DNA of 64,000 nucleotides from Shewanella mangrovi (lineage in GTDB: Bacteria; Pseudomonadota; Gammaproteobacteria; Enterobacterales; Shewanellaceae): assembly GCF_000753795.1 (NCBI RefSeq), contig NZ_JPEO01000005.1, positions 124,001 through 188,000 of the forward strand, read 5' to 3'. This document shows, one piece after another, positions 34,706 to 43,576 of this stretch. Each line of letters starts with the position of its first letter. The stretch's first letter is position 1. A model generated the notes under the pieces. It did not search any database. It had not been told where the DNA came from and saw nothing but the letters and a program-made list of their open reading frames with translations. Both the position numbers and the translations under genes were made by a program.

Positions 34706-34798
34706 AGCGATAGAATCAATCGTTTCTTATCGCTAAACCTTTTCTAAAAAACCGGGTATTATCTTTAATAACCTTACAGGATGTAAGTTTATTAAAGA
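34706..34798 (+). promoter_or_regulatory. Structured leader of cytochrome c peroxidase gene: two stem-loops
   Basis: Upstream of the peroxidase ATG (34809) are two inverted repeats. The first pairs AGCGATA (34706-34712) with TATCGCT (34728-34734), extendable with a bulge. The second is a 16-bp arm pair (34762-34777 and 34783-34798) with one mismatch and an AGGAT loop. Its 3' arm ends in AAAGA, overlapping the ribosome-binding stretch AAAGAGAG. It may control translation or be a DNA operator. The 204-bp gap from 34605 holds nothing else I can name. Confidence 0.65.
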
Positions 34799-34808
34799 GA
34801 GATGACCC

Positions 34809-35798
34809 ATGAAAACGTCCATACTAATGCTCACAATCTCGGCGCTGAGTGTAGGATTTTCCGCCGCTGCAGAACCCATCCAAATTATTCAACCTGCCAA
34901 AATTACCGAACCTGAAAAAGTTGAGCTGGGCAAAATGCTCTACTTTGAGCCACGGTTGTCGAAATCAGGTTTTATCTCCTGTAACTCATGCCATAACTTA
35001 TCGATGGGTGGGGTAGACGCAATTCCAACCTCAATTGGGGATCGTTGGCAGCAAGGGCCAATTAATGCGCCAACAGTGCTTAACGCTGACTTTATGCTGG
35101 CGCAGTTCTGGGATGGACGTGCCAAGGACTTACAGGAACAAGCGGGCGGGCCAATCGCCAATCCGAAAGAGATGGGCTTTACTCACGAGCTCGCGGTGAA
35201 AACCGTTGCTTCCATGCCAGCTTATCGCCAAAAGTTTGCCAAGGTCTACGGGTCTGAAGCGGTAGATATCGACAAGATTACCGATGCGATTGCGGCATTT
35301 GAGAAAACCTTAGTCACACCAAACAGCCCGTTTGATAAGTATTTAAATGGTGATGAACAGGCGATTTCAGCCGATGCTAAAACTGGTTATGAGCTGTTTA
35401 AATCTCATGGCTGTGTCGCTTGCCATAATGGTCCGGCCGTGGGTGGCACCTCCTATATGAAGATGGGCTTAGTCAAGCCGTTCCACACCGATAACCCAGC
35501 GGAAGGGCGTAAGGCCGTTACCGGTAAAGAGTCAGACAAGATGGTGTTTAAAGTGCCAACGCTGCGCAATATTGAGCTGACTTATCCCTACTTCCACGAT
35601 GGTAGTGTTTGGTCGCTGGCGGAAGCGGTGAACACTATGTCGGAACTGCAAATGGGCCAAAAGCTGACTGAGCAGGAAACCGCGCAGATGGTTGAGTTCT
35701 TAAAAACCCTGACGGGTGAGCAGCCGCAGATCGTGTTGCCCATTCTGCCACCGTCGAATGAGACTACTCCGCTTCCTCAACCTTTTAGCAAAGGTTAA
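34809..35798 (+). CDS. Diheme cytochrome c peroxidase, periplasmic
   Basis: 329 residues with a signal peptide (MKTSILMLTISALSVGFSAAA). Two c-type heme motifs are visible: CNSCH (Cys58-His62) and CVACH (Cys202-His206). Family motifs include ELGKMLYFEPRLSKSG, NAPTVLNADFMLAQFWDGRAKDLQEQAGGP, the active-site stretch PKEMGF, KVPTLRNIELTYPYFHDGS and the AVNTMSELQMGQ end. It reduces hydrogen peroxide to water with electrons from soluble cytochrome c or CymA-linked carriers, acting as a periplasmic peroxide shield and occasional respiratory acceptor. No MauG-type tryptophan tryptophylquinone context is present. Confidence 0.95.
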   Translation: MKTSILMLTISALSVGFSAAAEPIQIIQPAKITEPEKVELGKMLYFEPRLSKSGFISCNSCHNLSMGGVDAIPTSIGDRWQQGPINAPTVLNADFMLAQFWDGRAKDLQEQAGGPIANPKEMGFTHELAVKTVASMPAYRQKFAKVYGSEAVDIDKITDAIAAFEKTLVTPNSPFDKYLNGDEQAISADAKTGYELFKSHGCVACHNGPAVGGTSYMKMGLVKPFHTDNPAEGRKAVTGKESDKMVFKVPTLRNIELTYPYFHDGSVWSLAEAVNTMSELQMGQKLTEQETAQMVEFLKTLTGEQPQIVLPILPPSNETTPLPQPFSKG

Positions 35799-35802
35799 CT
35801 AT

Positions 35803-35836
35803 AAAGAAGGGCTGCTAGGCAGCCCTTCTTTATTTT
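35803..35836 (+). terminator. Cytochrome c peroxidase terminator
   Basis: Perfect 13-bp stem AAAGAAGGGCTGC/GCAGCCCTTCTTT with a three-base loop, then TATTTTT. Confidence 0.93.
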
Positions 35837-35852
35837 TGATGTCACTATCTAA

Positions 35853-38255
35853 CTAGCGCGCCAGCCACTCACCTTGTTGGTATTGCCACACCTGTTGCTG
35901 TTCATCCAGTTGATAGATAAACAGCCAACCGTTATTAACCAGTGAGGCCACATCCTGGTGACGATTGATGATGGTTGCAATCGCTTCTTTTGGCGCTTGA
36001 ATATAGGCGCTTAAGCGCACGGGTTGATGACGATATTGTTTGCCGTCGTGTACCGACTGGGTCGATAAACCGATACGCAGATCACCCCCATTGCCTTCAA
36101 ATACGCCGATATGACCGCCCACCACATTGTGCAGTAACTTATTGCCGCTACCGTATTTTTCCGGGGTGGTGACAGAAGCAAAATATTGCAGGTTAATCCA
36201 GTTCATCACCAACAGTGGCGCGGTCATGATCTTTTCCAACTGAGTGAACAGTGGATCTTCACTGACATGGTATTCATGTAAGAAGGCGCGACCATTAAAG
36301 TCGAGATTACGGGTCAGACTACGCGGTGCAATAAAGACGCCAGCGTTGTTGCACAGGCCCCATTCGGGACGCATTTGTGCCCAGCTATTAGCGCGTTTAT
36401 TGAAAAAGCGCTGTGCATCCACCGCGCTGATATGCGATGCATCAAATTGTGTGCTGCGGTTCATGCGTGCTTGCTGGCTGGCGGCATATAACCATTCACG
36501 CCAAGGCGCAGTCGCGGCATCAAATACATCGAGTGCGTCAGTGGTGGTATTGTGCATCGCCGCATAAAACTGGGTATCGGCCGGTACTGTGACGCCAAAT
36601 TGCGGCATGGCAGCTCTGACCTCATCATCGTTTAGCAACGATGCCAGCACTTTTACGTTCACCTCGCCGGTTTGGCCGCCGCAAGCTCCACAGTCCAGTC
36701 CGGAGGCGGTGTGGTTATTACAGGTTTGACTGCCGTGTCCTGTGAGTAATACCGTTTTGGCCAAGCGTTTAGCAATGCCCATCGCTTTGATAATGCCTGC
36801 GGCTAGCTCCGCTTTATCGGTAATCGTCAGCGGTTGTTGTTCGCGTGTCAGTTGCCATTCGGCATTGCTGCTCATGTCCTTATTGACCGGGTTGCTGGTG
36901 CCCTGTTGCAACACTACCCGTTTGAACAGACTGACCAGTTTCAGCAGACCGCCAGCCTCAACCATACCAAGGTTAGAAGAGGGCTTTTCTAAGCTATTCT
37001 GCCAACCTAGCTTAGTCAGTCGCAAAATGCGCTCTGGACGTTTGTGGGTTTGCTTCGCCACCAATGCGGGCGCCAATAAGCCCGGCAGCTGTGGTCGCAA
37101 AATACTGCCATCGTGAGTTTGATAGGCGATAGGAATGCCGAAAAAGCCAGCAAAGCCAAGGGTTTCGATTTTGTCACTCTGCGCTTCCAGCGCACGGCGC
37201 ATTGGCTCAGATCGTACGTCGATGCAGAAAATTGCCTGCAGCTCGGGACGAGCGAGTTCAGCGGCGGGGGTGATCGCTTTCACTTGGTCGATCCAAGCGC
37301 TTTGCACGCTCAACTCAAGGGCGCGTTGCCACACCCACAAGGGCGCCAGCTGTTGTTTCGCCAGCTGATAATATGCTTCTACGTGGCTTGTCTGTTGGGC
37401 GATGTTTTGCTGGATAGTCGCGGCAATCTTAGGATGTTGCTGCGTGAGCCACTGCATTAATACGGTATCCCACGCCAGCAGAATTGCCGTCAGTCCCAAA
37501 CTGTGCGGTACCTTCAGCGTTTGTTTGCTGAGGGTAGCTTGCCAGTCGAGCCATGCCTGCCAGCCCGCCCAGCCTGATAGCTGATGTAAGGACGCGCGCA
37601 TAAAAGCGTAAGCGCCAGCTTGGTCGCACCAAGTCGCTTGCCAATGCGTGCCCACTTGCTCAAACAAAGCTTCAATATCACTTGGCAGGGCGCGGAACAA
37701 GGCGAGCAAATCGACGCCCAGCAGGGTTTTAATGCCTTTGTCGCGGGCCACCACTTCTAACCAGCTTTGATAAAGGTGCTCTCCGTTTTTGCCTTCAGCA
37801 TCAAAGCGTTCAGGGTACTGATGGTACAAGGCAATGAATTGACTCACCTGCTGCACAATCTCTTGCGCCCAGCTGTGCCCCTGTTCTGAGGGAATGGCTT
37901 CATCCATCAGCATTGCCAGTGTCTGCCAGCGCACCGTGACATCACTGTCACCATGCTGAATATCTTGTTCGAGCTGGGTCGCAGATAGGGGCGAACCCAG
38001 CTCTGCTATCGCCTGAACTAAATGCTGCGATTGGATCTGCTGTCCCCATTGCTGACGAAAGTAGTTTTTGCTCATGAGTCCGGTTTCGCCAGTCAGCACC
38101 GCTTGTTCGGCGAAGGTTTGTTCAATACTGTCGTGCCGCTGCGGCCACCAAGGGTTTACCGCCACCGATTGATCCAACGGAAACGCTGGCGCAATAGATG
38201 CGGCAACCTGCTTAGCGATGTCGAAATAGGGCAGAGTGAGTTGTTGAACCATCAT
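35853..38255 (-). CDS. dabA: DabA, carbonic-anhydrase-like subunit of the DAB inorganic carbon pump (UPF0753/DUF2309)
   Basis: 800 residues, no membrane helices. The zinc site of the beta-carbonic-anhydrase-like core is visible: Cys344 and Asp346 (FCIDVRSEP), His507 (LTGHGSQT) and Cys522 (LDCGACGGQ). The His-Cys spacing of 15 equals that reported for Halothiobacillus DabA2. Other family marks are VNPWWPQRHDS and NCAGxFIAPR-like (NNAGVFIAPRSLTR). DabA hydrates CO2 directionally, energised by the DabB membrane subunit, so that bicarbonate accumulates. Its first codons overlap the dabB stop. In a heterotroph it probably supports growth at low CO2. Confidence 0.94.
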   Translation of the reverse strand: MMVQQLTLPYFDIAKQVAASIAPAFPLDQSVAVNPWWPQRHDSIEQTFAEQAVLTGETGLMSKNYFRQQWGQQIQSQHLVQAIAELGSPLSATQLEQDIQHGDSDVTVRWQTLAMLMDEAIPSEQGHSWAQEIVQQVSQFIALYHQYPERFDAEGKNGEHLYQSWLEVVARDKGIKTLLGVDLLALFRALPSDIEALFEQVGTHWQATWCDQAGAYAFMRASLHQLSGWAGWQAWLDWQATLSKQTLKVPHSLGLTAILLAWDTVLMQWLTQQHPKIAATIQQNIAQQTSHVEAYYQLAKQQLAPLWVWQRALELSVQSAWIDQVKAITPAAELARPELQAIFCIDVRSEPMRRALEAQSDKIETLGFAGFFGIPIAYQTHDGSILRPQLPGLLAPALVAKQTHKRPERILRLTKLGWQNSLEKPSSNLGMVEAGGLLKLVSLFKRVVLQQGTSNPVNKDMSSNAEWQLTREQQPLTITDKAELAAGIIKAMGIAKRLAKTVLLTGHGSQTCNNHTASGLDCGACGGQTGEVNVKVLASLLNDDEVRAAMPQFGVTVPADTQFYAAMHNTTTDALDVFDAATAPWREWLYAASQQARMNRSTQFDASHISAVDAQRFFNKRANSWAQMRPEWGLCNNAGVFIAPRSLTRNLDFNGRAFLHEYHVSEDPLFTQLEKIMTAPLLVMNWINLQYFASVTTPEKYGSGNKLLHNVVGGHIGVFEGNGGDLRIGLSTQSVHDGKQYRHQPVRLSAYIQAPKEAIATIINRHQDVASLVNNGWLFIYQLDEQQQVWQYQQGEWLAR

Positions 38256-39634
38256 GATTTTGCCTCAGCATTGACATGGACTTGTGCGCTTTGCAGCGCC
38301 TGCAAGGAACTGCTTGGCCACAGTTTCAACGTTAGGCGTGTCGCCCATTCGTCGACATACGCACCCGCATTGAGCCAGATAAACAGGCTTTTAACCCAGC
38401 GGACGTGTGGCCAGTATTGCAGCGCCAGTGATAGCGCGAACAAACTAAAAAATAGCAGTGCTACAAAGCTGTCGGCATAAAAATTAAGTGGCGTGTCGAG
38501 CCCCATCAGCAGCGCTAGATGATGTTTCGCAAAGGTATATAGCGTGAGTAAACCACTGGCGAACAGCAAGGTAATCGCAATGCGTGGCAGGCTGGCGGCA
38601 TCCCAGCGGGTCACACTCGGGACAATCAGGGCGCTGAGAGCAAACCACACCAATACCGTCGCGGCAAGACTGGTCATTACCGCAAACTGCCATTGGGCAA
38701 TCGCGATCATTAGCAGTGAGATAGTTAACGCCAGCGTCCAGTGACGCACCTTAGGTTTAACTTCACCGGCCAGTTTTGCGGCCAGATAATGGTTAACCGT
38801 ATTGCCGCTGTTGAGGAACGAGAACGACTTGTAAAAGGAGTGTGCGAATAGGTGCAGCAACGCCATCTCGTACAGGCCTAACGCGATTTCGACCAACATT
38901 AAGCCCATTTGCGAGCTAGTGGACCATGCCAGTTTTACCTTGACGCTGATGCGGGTGGTGCTGACTAAGCCAGCAATGATGGTACTTATACCCGCCAACA
39001 GTACCAGCAACCAGCAGGCAAGCGGGCTCAGCGCTAATACTGGCGCAAAGAACAGTAACAGAATACCACCTAGGTTGACGATTCCCGCGTGTAACAACGC
39101 GGACACGGGCGTCGGTGCTTCAACCACTTGAATCAGCCAGCCATGCATAGGCAACTGAGCACACTTAATCAGCGCAACCAATGCCAGTAGTACTGCGGCG
39201 AGATTGAGCTGCAGGCTGCCACTGCTCAGCGCAACTTGTTGCATTAGACGGTCGATGTTAGCGGTATGAAATTCGCTATAAAGTGCCACAAAGGCACTCG
39301 CCAACAACAACTCGCTAAAACGTGCCAGCAAGAATTTTTTGTGGGCGGCCAGTTGTGCACGCGGACGTTCTGGATAGAACAGAATTAGTCGATGTAGACA
39401 GAGACTCACACTCACCCAAGCGATCCAAAACAGTACCAGGTGGTTACTGATAATCACCAGAACCACGGCAGAAATTGTCAGCAGCAGAGCGCGCAGAAAA
39501 CGGCCACGTTCAGCTTCGCCGCTGAATGCCACCCAGCTGTATCGCACAATGGTGACGCCCAGAATGGCGATCAGACCAAGTAACATCAGTTTGAGCGGTG
39601 TCACCAAAAACAAAGAAAACATGACGAGTCTCAT
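38252..39634 (-). CDS. dabB: DabB, NuoL/MrpA-like proton-conducting subunit of the DAB carbon pump
   Basis: 460 residues with about 12-13 membrane helices. The proton-channel core of the complex I antiporter family is visible in ALIKCAQLPMHGWLIQVVEAPTPVSALLHAGIVNLGGILL and in VKVKLAWSTSSQMGLMLVEIALGLYEMALLHLFAHSFYKSFSFLNSG. Unlike NuoL it is short and lacks the long lateral helix. It couples proton motive force to DabA. An ATG at 39622 (MFSLFLV) is an alternative start with a weak GAG in front. Divergent from a LysR gene 120 bp away. Confidence 0.92.
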   Translation of the reverse strand: MRLVMFSLFLVTPLKLMLLGLIAILGVTIVRYSWVAFSGEAERGRFLRALLLTISAVVLVIISNHLVLFWIAWVSVSLCLHRLILFYPERPRAQLAAHKKFLLARFSELLLASAFVALYSEFHTANIDRLMQQVALSSGSLQLNLAAVLLALVALIKCAQLPMHGWLIQVVEAPTPVSALLHAGIVNLGGILLLFFAPVLALSPLACWLLVLLAGISTIIAGLVSTTRISVKVKLAWSTSSQMGLMLVEIALGLYEMALLHLFAHSFYKSFSFLNSGNTVNHYLAAKLAGEVKPKVRHWTLALTISLLMIAIAQWQFAVMTSLAATVLVWFALSALIVPSVTRWDAASLPRIAITLLFASGLLTLYTFAKHHLALLMGLDTPLNFYADSFVALLFFSLFALSLALQYWPHVRWVKSLFIWLNAGAYVDEWATRLTLKLWPSSSLQALQSAQVHVNAEAKS

Positions 39635-39636
39635 AC

Positions 39637-39711
39637 ATTTAAACGTGATGCCATTTTGAGTGCATGTTTAAATTAAGTAAAATATATAATAAATTAGAAA
39701 ACGTTCGTTTT
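39637..39711. promoter_or_regulatory. dab/LysR divergent control region with two inverted repeats
   Basis: ATTTAAAC (39637-39644) is repeated inverted as GTTTAAAT (39666-39673), and a tight palindrome AAAACG-TT-CGTTTT lies at 39698-39711. One or both could be LysR-type sites between the divergent dabBA and LysR genes; the region is AT-rich, so chance is possible. Confidence 0.45.
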
Positions 39712-39754
39712 AAGTGAACTATAATGATGAGATTGTCGTCTAGAGCCTAATCCA

Positions 39755-40630
39755 ATGAGCCGACTAAATTACCACCATCTCTATTATTTCTGGCAGGTGG
39801 CACGCCAGGGGAATCTGACCCAAACCGCGCAGAAGTTGCATATCTCGCAGTCGGCGCTGTCCTCGCAAATCAAACAGTTAGAGCAAGCGTTAAATGTGCA
39901 ACTGTTTACCCGCGAAGGTCGTAAGTTGTTACTGACCGAGAGTGGCTATCATGCACTCAACTATGCCGATGAGATCTTCAAAAATGGTGAAGAACTGGAA
40001 CAACTACTCACCAGCGGAACGACCTTGCCAAGTGCGCCGATTCGCATTGGCATGCTGTCAACGCTGTCGCGTAACTTTATCGAACAGTTTATTCAGCCTC
40101 TGATTAATCAAAATGATTGCCGCTTTTCGCTGCAATCCATGAGTCAGACCGGTTTGCTCAATGCCATGGCCGAATTGCAGCTGGATATGGCGCTGACCAA
40201 TATTCCGGTACGTGGTTCGCATCTGCATAACTGGCAGAGCCGCGTGTTAGCGCGGCAGCCGGTGGCGATTATCGGGCCGCCGACACTGGATTTGAGCGAT
40301 AAGTTTGACCAGCGCTATCGTCAGCAGCGCTGGGTATTGCCTTACGGCGAAAACCCGTTGCGCTCGGCATTTGATGCTTTTGCTGCCCAATATCAGTTGC
40401 GGCCAGAGGTGGTGGCCGAATCGGACGATATGGCGATGTTACGTCTGCTGACTCGTGATACTGGGGCGTTAGCAGTGATGCCTGAGGTGGTAGTAAAAGA
40501 CGAATTGGACCACGGCGAGCTGAAAAGCTATATGTTGCTGCCCAATGTCTACGAGAACTTCTACGCAGTGACGGCTGAGCGCCGCATCGTCCACCCTAAG
40601 CTGGGTATGTTATTGCGGCCGTTAATGTAA
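39755..40630 (+). CDS. LysR family regulator of the dab operon (NhaR-like)
   Basis: 291 residues. The DNA-binding half (LNYHHLYYFWQVARQGNLTQTAQKLHISQSALSSQIKQLEQALNVQLFTREGRKLLLT) is close to NhaR-type LysR proteins. The effector half, about 95-290, is of the usual periplasmic-binding fold. It lies divergent from dabB-dabA, so it probably turns on the carbon pump when CO2 or bicarbonate is low, or in response to a related metabolite. That role is inferred from position; NhaR itself responds to sodium. Confidence 0.9.
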   Translation: MSRLNYHHLYYFWQVARQGNLTQTAQKLHISQSALSSQIKQLEQALNVQLFTREGRKLLLTESGYHALNYADEIFKNGEELEQLLTSGTTLPSAPIRIGMLSTLSRNFIEQFIQPLINQNDCRFSLQSMSQTGLLNAMAELQLDMALTNIPVRGSHLHNWQSRVLARQPVAIIGPPTLDLSDKFDQRYRQQRWVLPYGENPLRSAFDAFAAQYQLRPEVVAESDDMAMLRLLTRDTGALAVMPEVVVKDELDHGELKSYMLLPNVYENFYAVTAERRIVHPKLGMLLRPLM

Positions 40631-40642
40631 GCCGGTGATTGG

Positions 40643-40673
40643 CAAGGCCGAGCGGTAATTTAACTCGGCCTTG
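40643..40673. terminator. Hairpin between LysR gene and trmL
   Basis: CAAGGCCGAG (40643-40652) pairs with CTCGGCCTTG (40664-40673), a perfect 10-bp stem between convergent genes, without a clear U tract. Confidence 0.65.
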
Positions 40674-40681
40674 GGATGAGG

Positions 40682-41146
40682 TTAACGCGCGCCACCAAAA
40701 CCATGCTGCCGCCACGCTTCATAGCTGATAATGGCGACCGAGTTGGACAGGTTAAGACTGCGGCTGGTTTCTACCATTGGAATGCGGATCCGCTGCTCAG
40801 CAGGTGTAGCGTTAATGATCTCCATTGGCAAACCACGGGTTTCAGGGCCAAATAGCAATACATCATCCGGTTGATACACGGCTTCGGTGTGCGGACGGCT
40901 GCCTTTGGTGGTGCAGGCAAAAATACGTTTGCCGGCCATGGCGTCTTTAAAGGCGTCGAAGTTCGGATAGCGTTTAACCGAGGTGAGATCGCGATAATCC
41001 AAGCCTGCACGGCGCAGTTTTTTCTCTTCTAAGTCAAACCCTAACGGTTCGATGAGGTGCAGTTGGCTACCGTTATTGGCACAGAGTCGAATGATATTGC
41101 CGGTATTCGGCGCGATTTCGGGTTCGTAAAGCGCGATATGAAACAT
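40682..41146 (-). CDS. trmL: tRNA (cytidine/uridine-2'-O)-methyltransferase TrmL
   Basis: 154 residues, the exact length of the minimal SPOUT enzyme. It methylates the ribose of the wobble nucleotide 34 of tRNA-Leu isoacceptors with S-adenosylmethionine. Motif 1 ([19 protein letters not shown]), motif 2 ([11 protein letters not shown]) and motif 3 ([27 protein letters not shown]), which form the trefoil knot, are intact. It stands alone, convergent with the LysR gene. Confidence 0.96.
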   Translation of the reverse strand: MFHIALYEPEIAPNTGNIIRLCANNGSQLHLIEPLGFDLEEKKLRRAGLDYRDLTSVKRYPNFDAFKDAMAGKRIFACTTKGSRPHTEAVYQPDDVLLFGPETRGLPMEIINATPAEQRIRIPMVETSRSLNLSNSVAIISYEAWRQHGFGGAR

Positions 41147-41213
41147 GGATTAAGGCCGTTGACATGCAGGCCGCCGATTATAAAACCAAAGCGGCCTTGC
41201 TGTCAGGTTAAGA

Positions 41214-42674
41214 TCAACTGATGGGCAACCACAGCGACACTTCCAGTCCGCCTTCGGGCTTGTTACGGGCAATGATGCGGCCGCGATGCGCTGTAATGGC
41301 GGCTTCGGTGATGGCTAAGCCTAAGCCCCAGCCGCCACTTTCGCGATCGCGCGCCGATTCAGGGCGATAGAAAGGTTTAAAAATCGCTTCCAGTTCCTGT
41401 TCTTCGATACCATTGCCATCGTCATCAATCACAATATTCACCTCTTGCTGCTGCAAGCGTGCGCGAATATTAATGGTGTTGTGGCTATAGCGAATGGCAT
41501 TGCGCAGCAGGTTTTCAATGGCCCGCGATAACGGCTTAGGGTAGACCGCACACTCCAGCTCTTCCGGAATATCGATGCACAGCTGTTTGCCTTGCTGTGA
41601 CGCCTCAAACTCACCGTCATCCAGTACCTGGCTGAGGAGTTCCTCCAGCGGCAGGTTGATTTTACTGTCCTGATGTTTGAGTTTTACCCGCGATAACTCT
41701 AGGAGCTCTGCAATCATCTGTTCCAGTTGGTCTGCTTCGTACGCGATGCGTTCTGTTTCTTCGATGGCACTGCCTTTCTTGCGTGCTAACGCCAGCGCTA
41801 ACTGCAGCCGTGTCAGCGGGGTGCGTAACTCATGGGAGATATCGCCAATCAGGCGTTGCTGGCTTTTGACCATCTGCTCCACTGCATCAGCCATGAGATT
41901 AAAGGCTTTGGCGAGATCGCCCAGTTCATCGTGGCGATTTGCCGTGGCATCGGACACCCGGCTATTGAGATCGCCTCTTGCCAGTGCGTTCGCCCCTTGC
42001 TGCAGCGAATGCAGTGGCTTACCTAAATGCCACGCCAATACCGCACATAAAATCCCGGATGTGATAATGGCCAGCGCTAAGGTGAGCAGTTTATGTTCGA
42101 TAAAAAAGAAGAACCATGGAATATGCCGTGGTAGATGCAGGGCGCCGTAAAGCGAGTAGTCGCCACTGGCTAACGAGACCTTCACTGGCCCAAAAAACAC
42201 TTCACTCTTATGGCGAAAACTCTGTGGCTGATCCAGCTTTTTGGCATCGCGCAAAATGTGTTGCAACCCTTGTGATGCTTCTGGTGCGTTGAGCACTTGC
42301 GCATTGCTGTCGAGGACAAAAATATAGAAGGGAATAGGTTTAAATTTCTCGTGATCATCGGGCGGTGGCGTCAGGCCGTCATCGCGCGGTGCTTCTGCGG
42401 GCATGATGCCATCTAATTCTTGGCGAAACTTACGCCGAAATTTGTCGTTGATCGGATAAGGGTCGAAGCGCTGGGTAAGCCGTTCAGGGTGATCTTTTAG
42501 CTGCTCGGCGTAGCTGTAAACTTCATATTTTATCGGGTCTGGCACATCAAAGTTTTGGTGAAGTTGTTGTAATAACGGCAGTACACCGACGCAGGCAATA
42601 ATCAAACTGCTACACAGCCAGAAGCCGAGTAGCAGTTTGATAAATAAACGGTTTGGAAGGAAAAAGGCCGACAT
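41214..42674 (-). CDS. cpxA: Envelope stress sensor histidine kinase
   Basis: 486 residues. Two membrane helices (about 11-30 and 183-205) bracket a periplasmic sensor domain, followed by HAMP (about 205-260), the phosphoacceptor segment GDISHELRTPLTRLQ, and an ATPase domain with N (ENLLRNAIRYS), G1 (DDDGNGI) and G2 (GGWGLGL) boxes. This is the CpxA architecture. Unlike E. coli, the periplasmic part carries an acidic Pro-rich loop (PAEAPRDDGLTPPPDDHEK). It is downstream of cpxR with a one-base overlap, so the two are translated together. Confidence 0.93.
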   Translation of the reverse strand: MSAFFLPNRLFIKLLLGFWLCSSLIIACVGVLPLLQQLHQNFDVPDPIKYEVYSYAEQLKDHPERLTQRFDPYPINDKFRRKFRQELDGIMPAEAPRDDGLTPPPDDHEKFKPIPFYIFVLDSNAQVLNAPEASQGLQHILRDAKKLDQPQSFRHKSEVFFGPVKVSLASGDYSLYGALHLPRHIPWFFFFIEHKLLTLALAIITSGILCAVLAWHLGKPLHSLQQGANALARGDLNSRVSDATANRHDELGDLAKAFNLMADAVEQMVKSQQRLIGDISHELRTPLTRLQLALALARKKGSAIEETERIAYEADQLEQMIAELLELSRVKLKHQDSKINLPLEELLSQVLDDGEFEASQQGKQLCIDIPEELECAVYPKPLSRAIENLLRNAIRYSHNTINIRARLQQQEVNIVIDDDGNGIEEQELEAIFKPFYRPESARDRESGGWGLGLAITEAAITAHRGRIIARNKPEGGLEVSLWLPIS

Positions 42675-43360
42675 TAAGGGATCCAGATATAGCCTTTACC
42701 ACGAATGGTTTTGACTCGTGGGCGGCCATCGCTACGCTCAGGCAGTTTTTTGCGCAAGTTGGATAAGTGCATGTCGAGACTACGGTCAAATGGCATCAGC
42801 TTTTTACCCAGCACGGTTTCGCTGAGCTCATCCTTGGAGACCAGCTCACCCGCTTGTTGCGCCAAGGCGAACAGCAGGCCAAATTCGGTGCCAGTTAACA
42901 TTAACAGTTGGTCGCTGCAAAATGCCTCTTGGCGCGCAGGGTCGAGTTTGAGATCGCCAAATTCCAGTGATGATGTTTGCTGCGCTTCTTGTGGTGCGAT
43001 ATTCGCACGACGAATAATGGCGCGAATGCGTGCCAGCAACTCACGATCATTAAATGGTTTTGGCAGGTAATCGTCGGCGCCAATCTCTAACCCCACCACG
43101 CGATCGATTTCATCGCCGCGCGCGGTCAGCATTAATACCGGTGTTTGCTTTTTAGTACGTAGCTCTTTGAGCACCGCAAAACCACTGAGTTTCGGCAGCA
43201 TTACGTCGAGCAGAATGATGTCAAACTCTTCTGCCAACGCCAGACTTAGCCCAGTTTGTCCATCATGGGCTAATTTTAGCTCAAACCCTTCCAGTTCAAG
43301 CAGTTGTGCCAGCAGTTCGGCAAGGCCTAGATCATCATCGACTAATAAAATGCGACTCAT
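42674..43360 (-). CDS. cpxR: Envelope stress response regulator
   Basis: 228 residues from the ATG at 43360 (MSRILLVDDD); upstream in-frame extension is not family-like. The receiver has the acidic pocket (VDDDLG), phospho-Asp in FDIILLDVMLPKLSG, and Lys in YLPKPF. An OmpR-type winged helix closes the protein (RSLDMHLSNLRKKLPERSDGRPRVKTIRGKGYIW). It is divergent from cpxP, with a CpxR box between them, so autoregulation is likely. Confidence 0.95.
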   Translation of the reverse strand: MSRILLVDDDLGLAELLAQLLELEGFELKLAHDGQTGLSLALAEEFDIILLDVMLPKLSGFAVLKELRTKKQTPVLMLTARGDEIDRVVGLEIGADDYLPKPFNDRELLARIRAIIRRANIAPQEAQQTSSLEFGDLKLDPARQEAFCSDQLLMLTGTEFGLLFALAQQAGELVSKDELSETVLGKKLMPFDRSLDMHLSNLRKKLPERSDGRPRVKTIRGKGYIWIP

Positions 43361-43440
43361 AAAACATGTATCTCTATAAATTGCGCGCAATATGACATTA
43401 GTGAGTATACCTTGTTATCAGTCAATTGCAGTGAAGCAGT

Positions 43441-43455
43441 GTAAGTCTAAGTAAA
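43441..43455 (+). promoter_or_regulatory. CpxR box upstream of cpxP/cpxR
   Basis: GTAAG-TCTAA-GTAAA matches the GTAAA-N5-GTAAA CpxR box with one change. It lies 122 bp before the cpxP ATG and 81 bp before that of divergent cpxR. Confidence 0.8.
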
Positions 43456-43576
43456 GAATCACATTTTTATGATTAACTTGCTGTGATTTACAGTGTTTTA
43501 CCGACGTTGGCTGCATACTTACGAATTACGGATTAGACTGAAAAATGTATCAATTGCCCCTGATGAGGAAAGTAAA

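Noticed and set aside
34681..34740. Possible FNR box before cytochrome c peroxidase
   Set aside because: The best stretch (TTGTATCTGAATCA) lacks the TTGAT and ATCAA half-sites; the region forms stem-loops instead.
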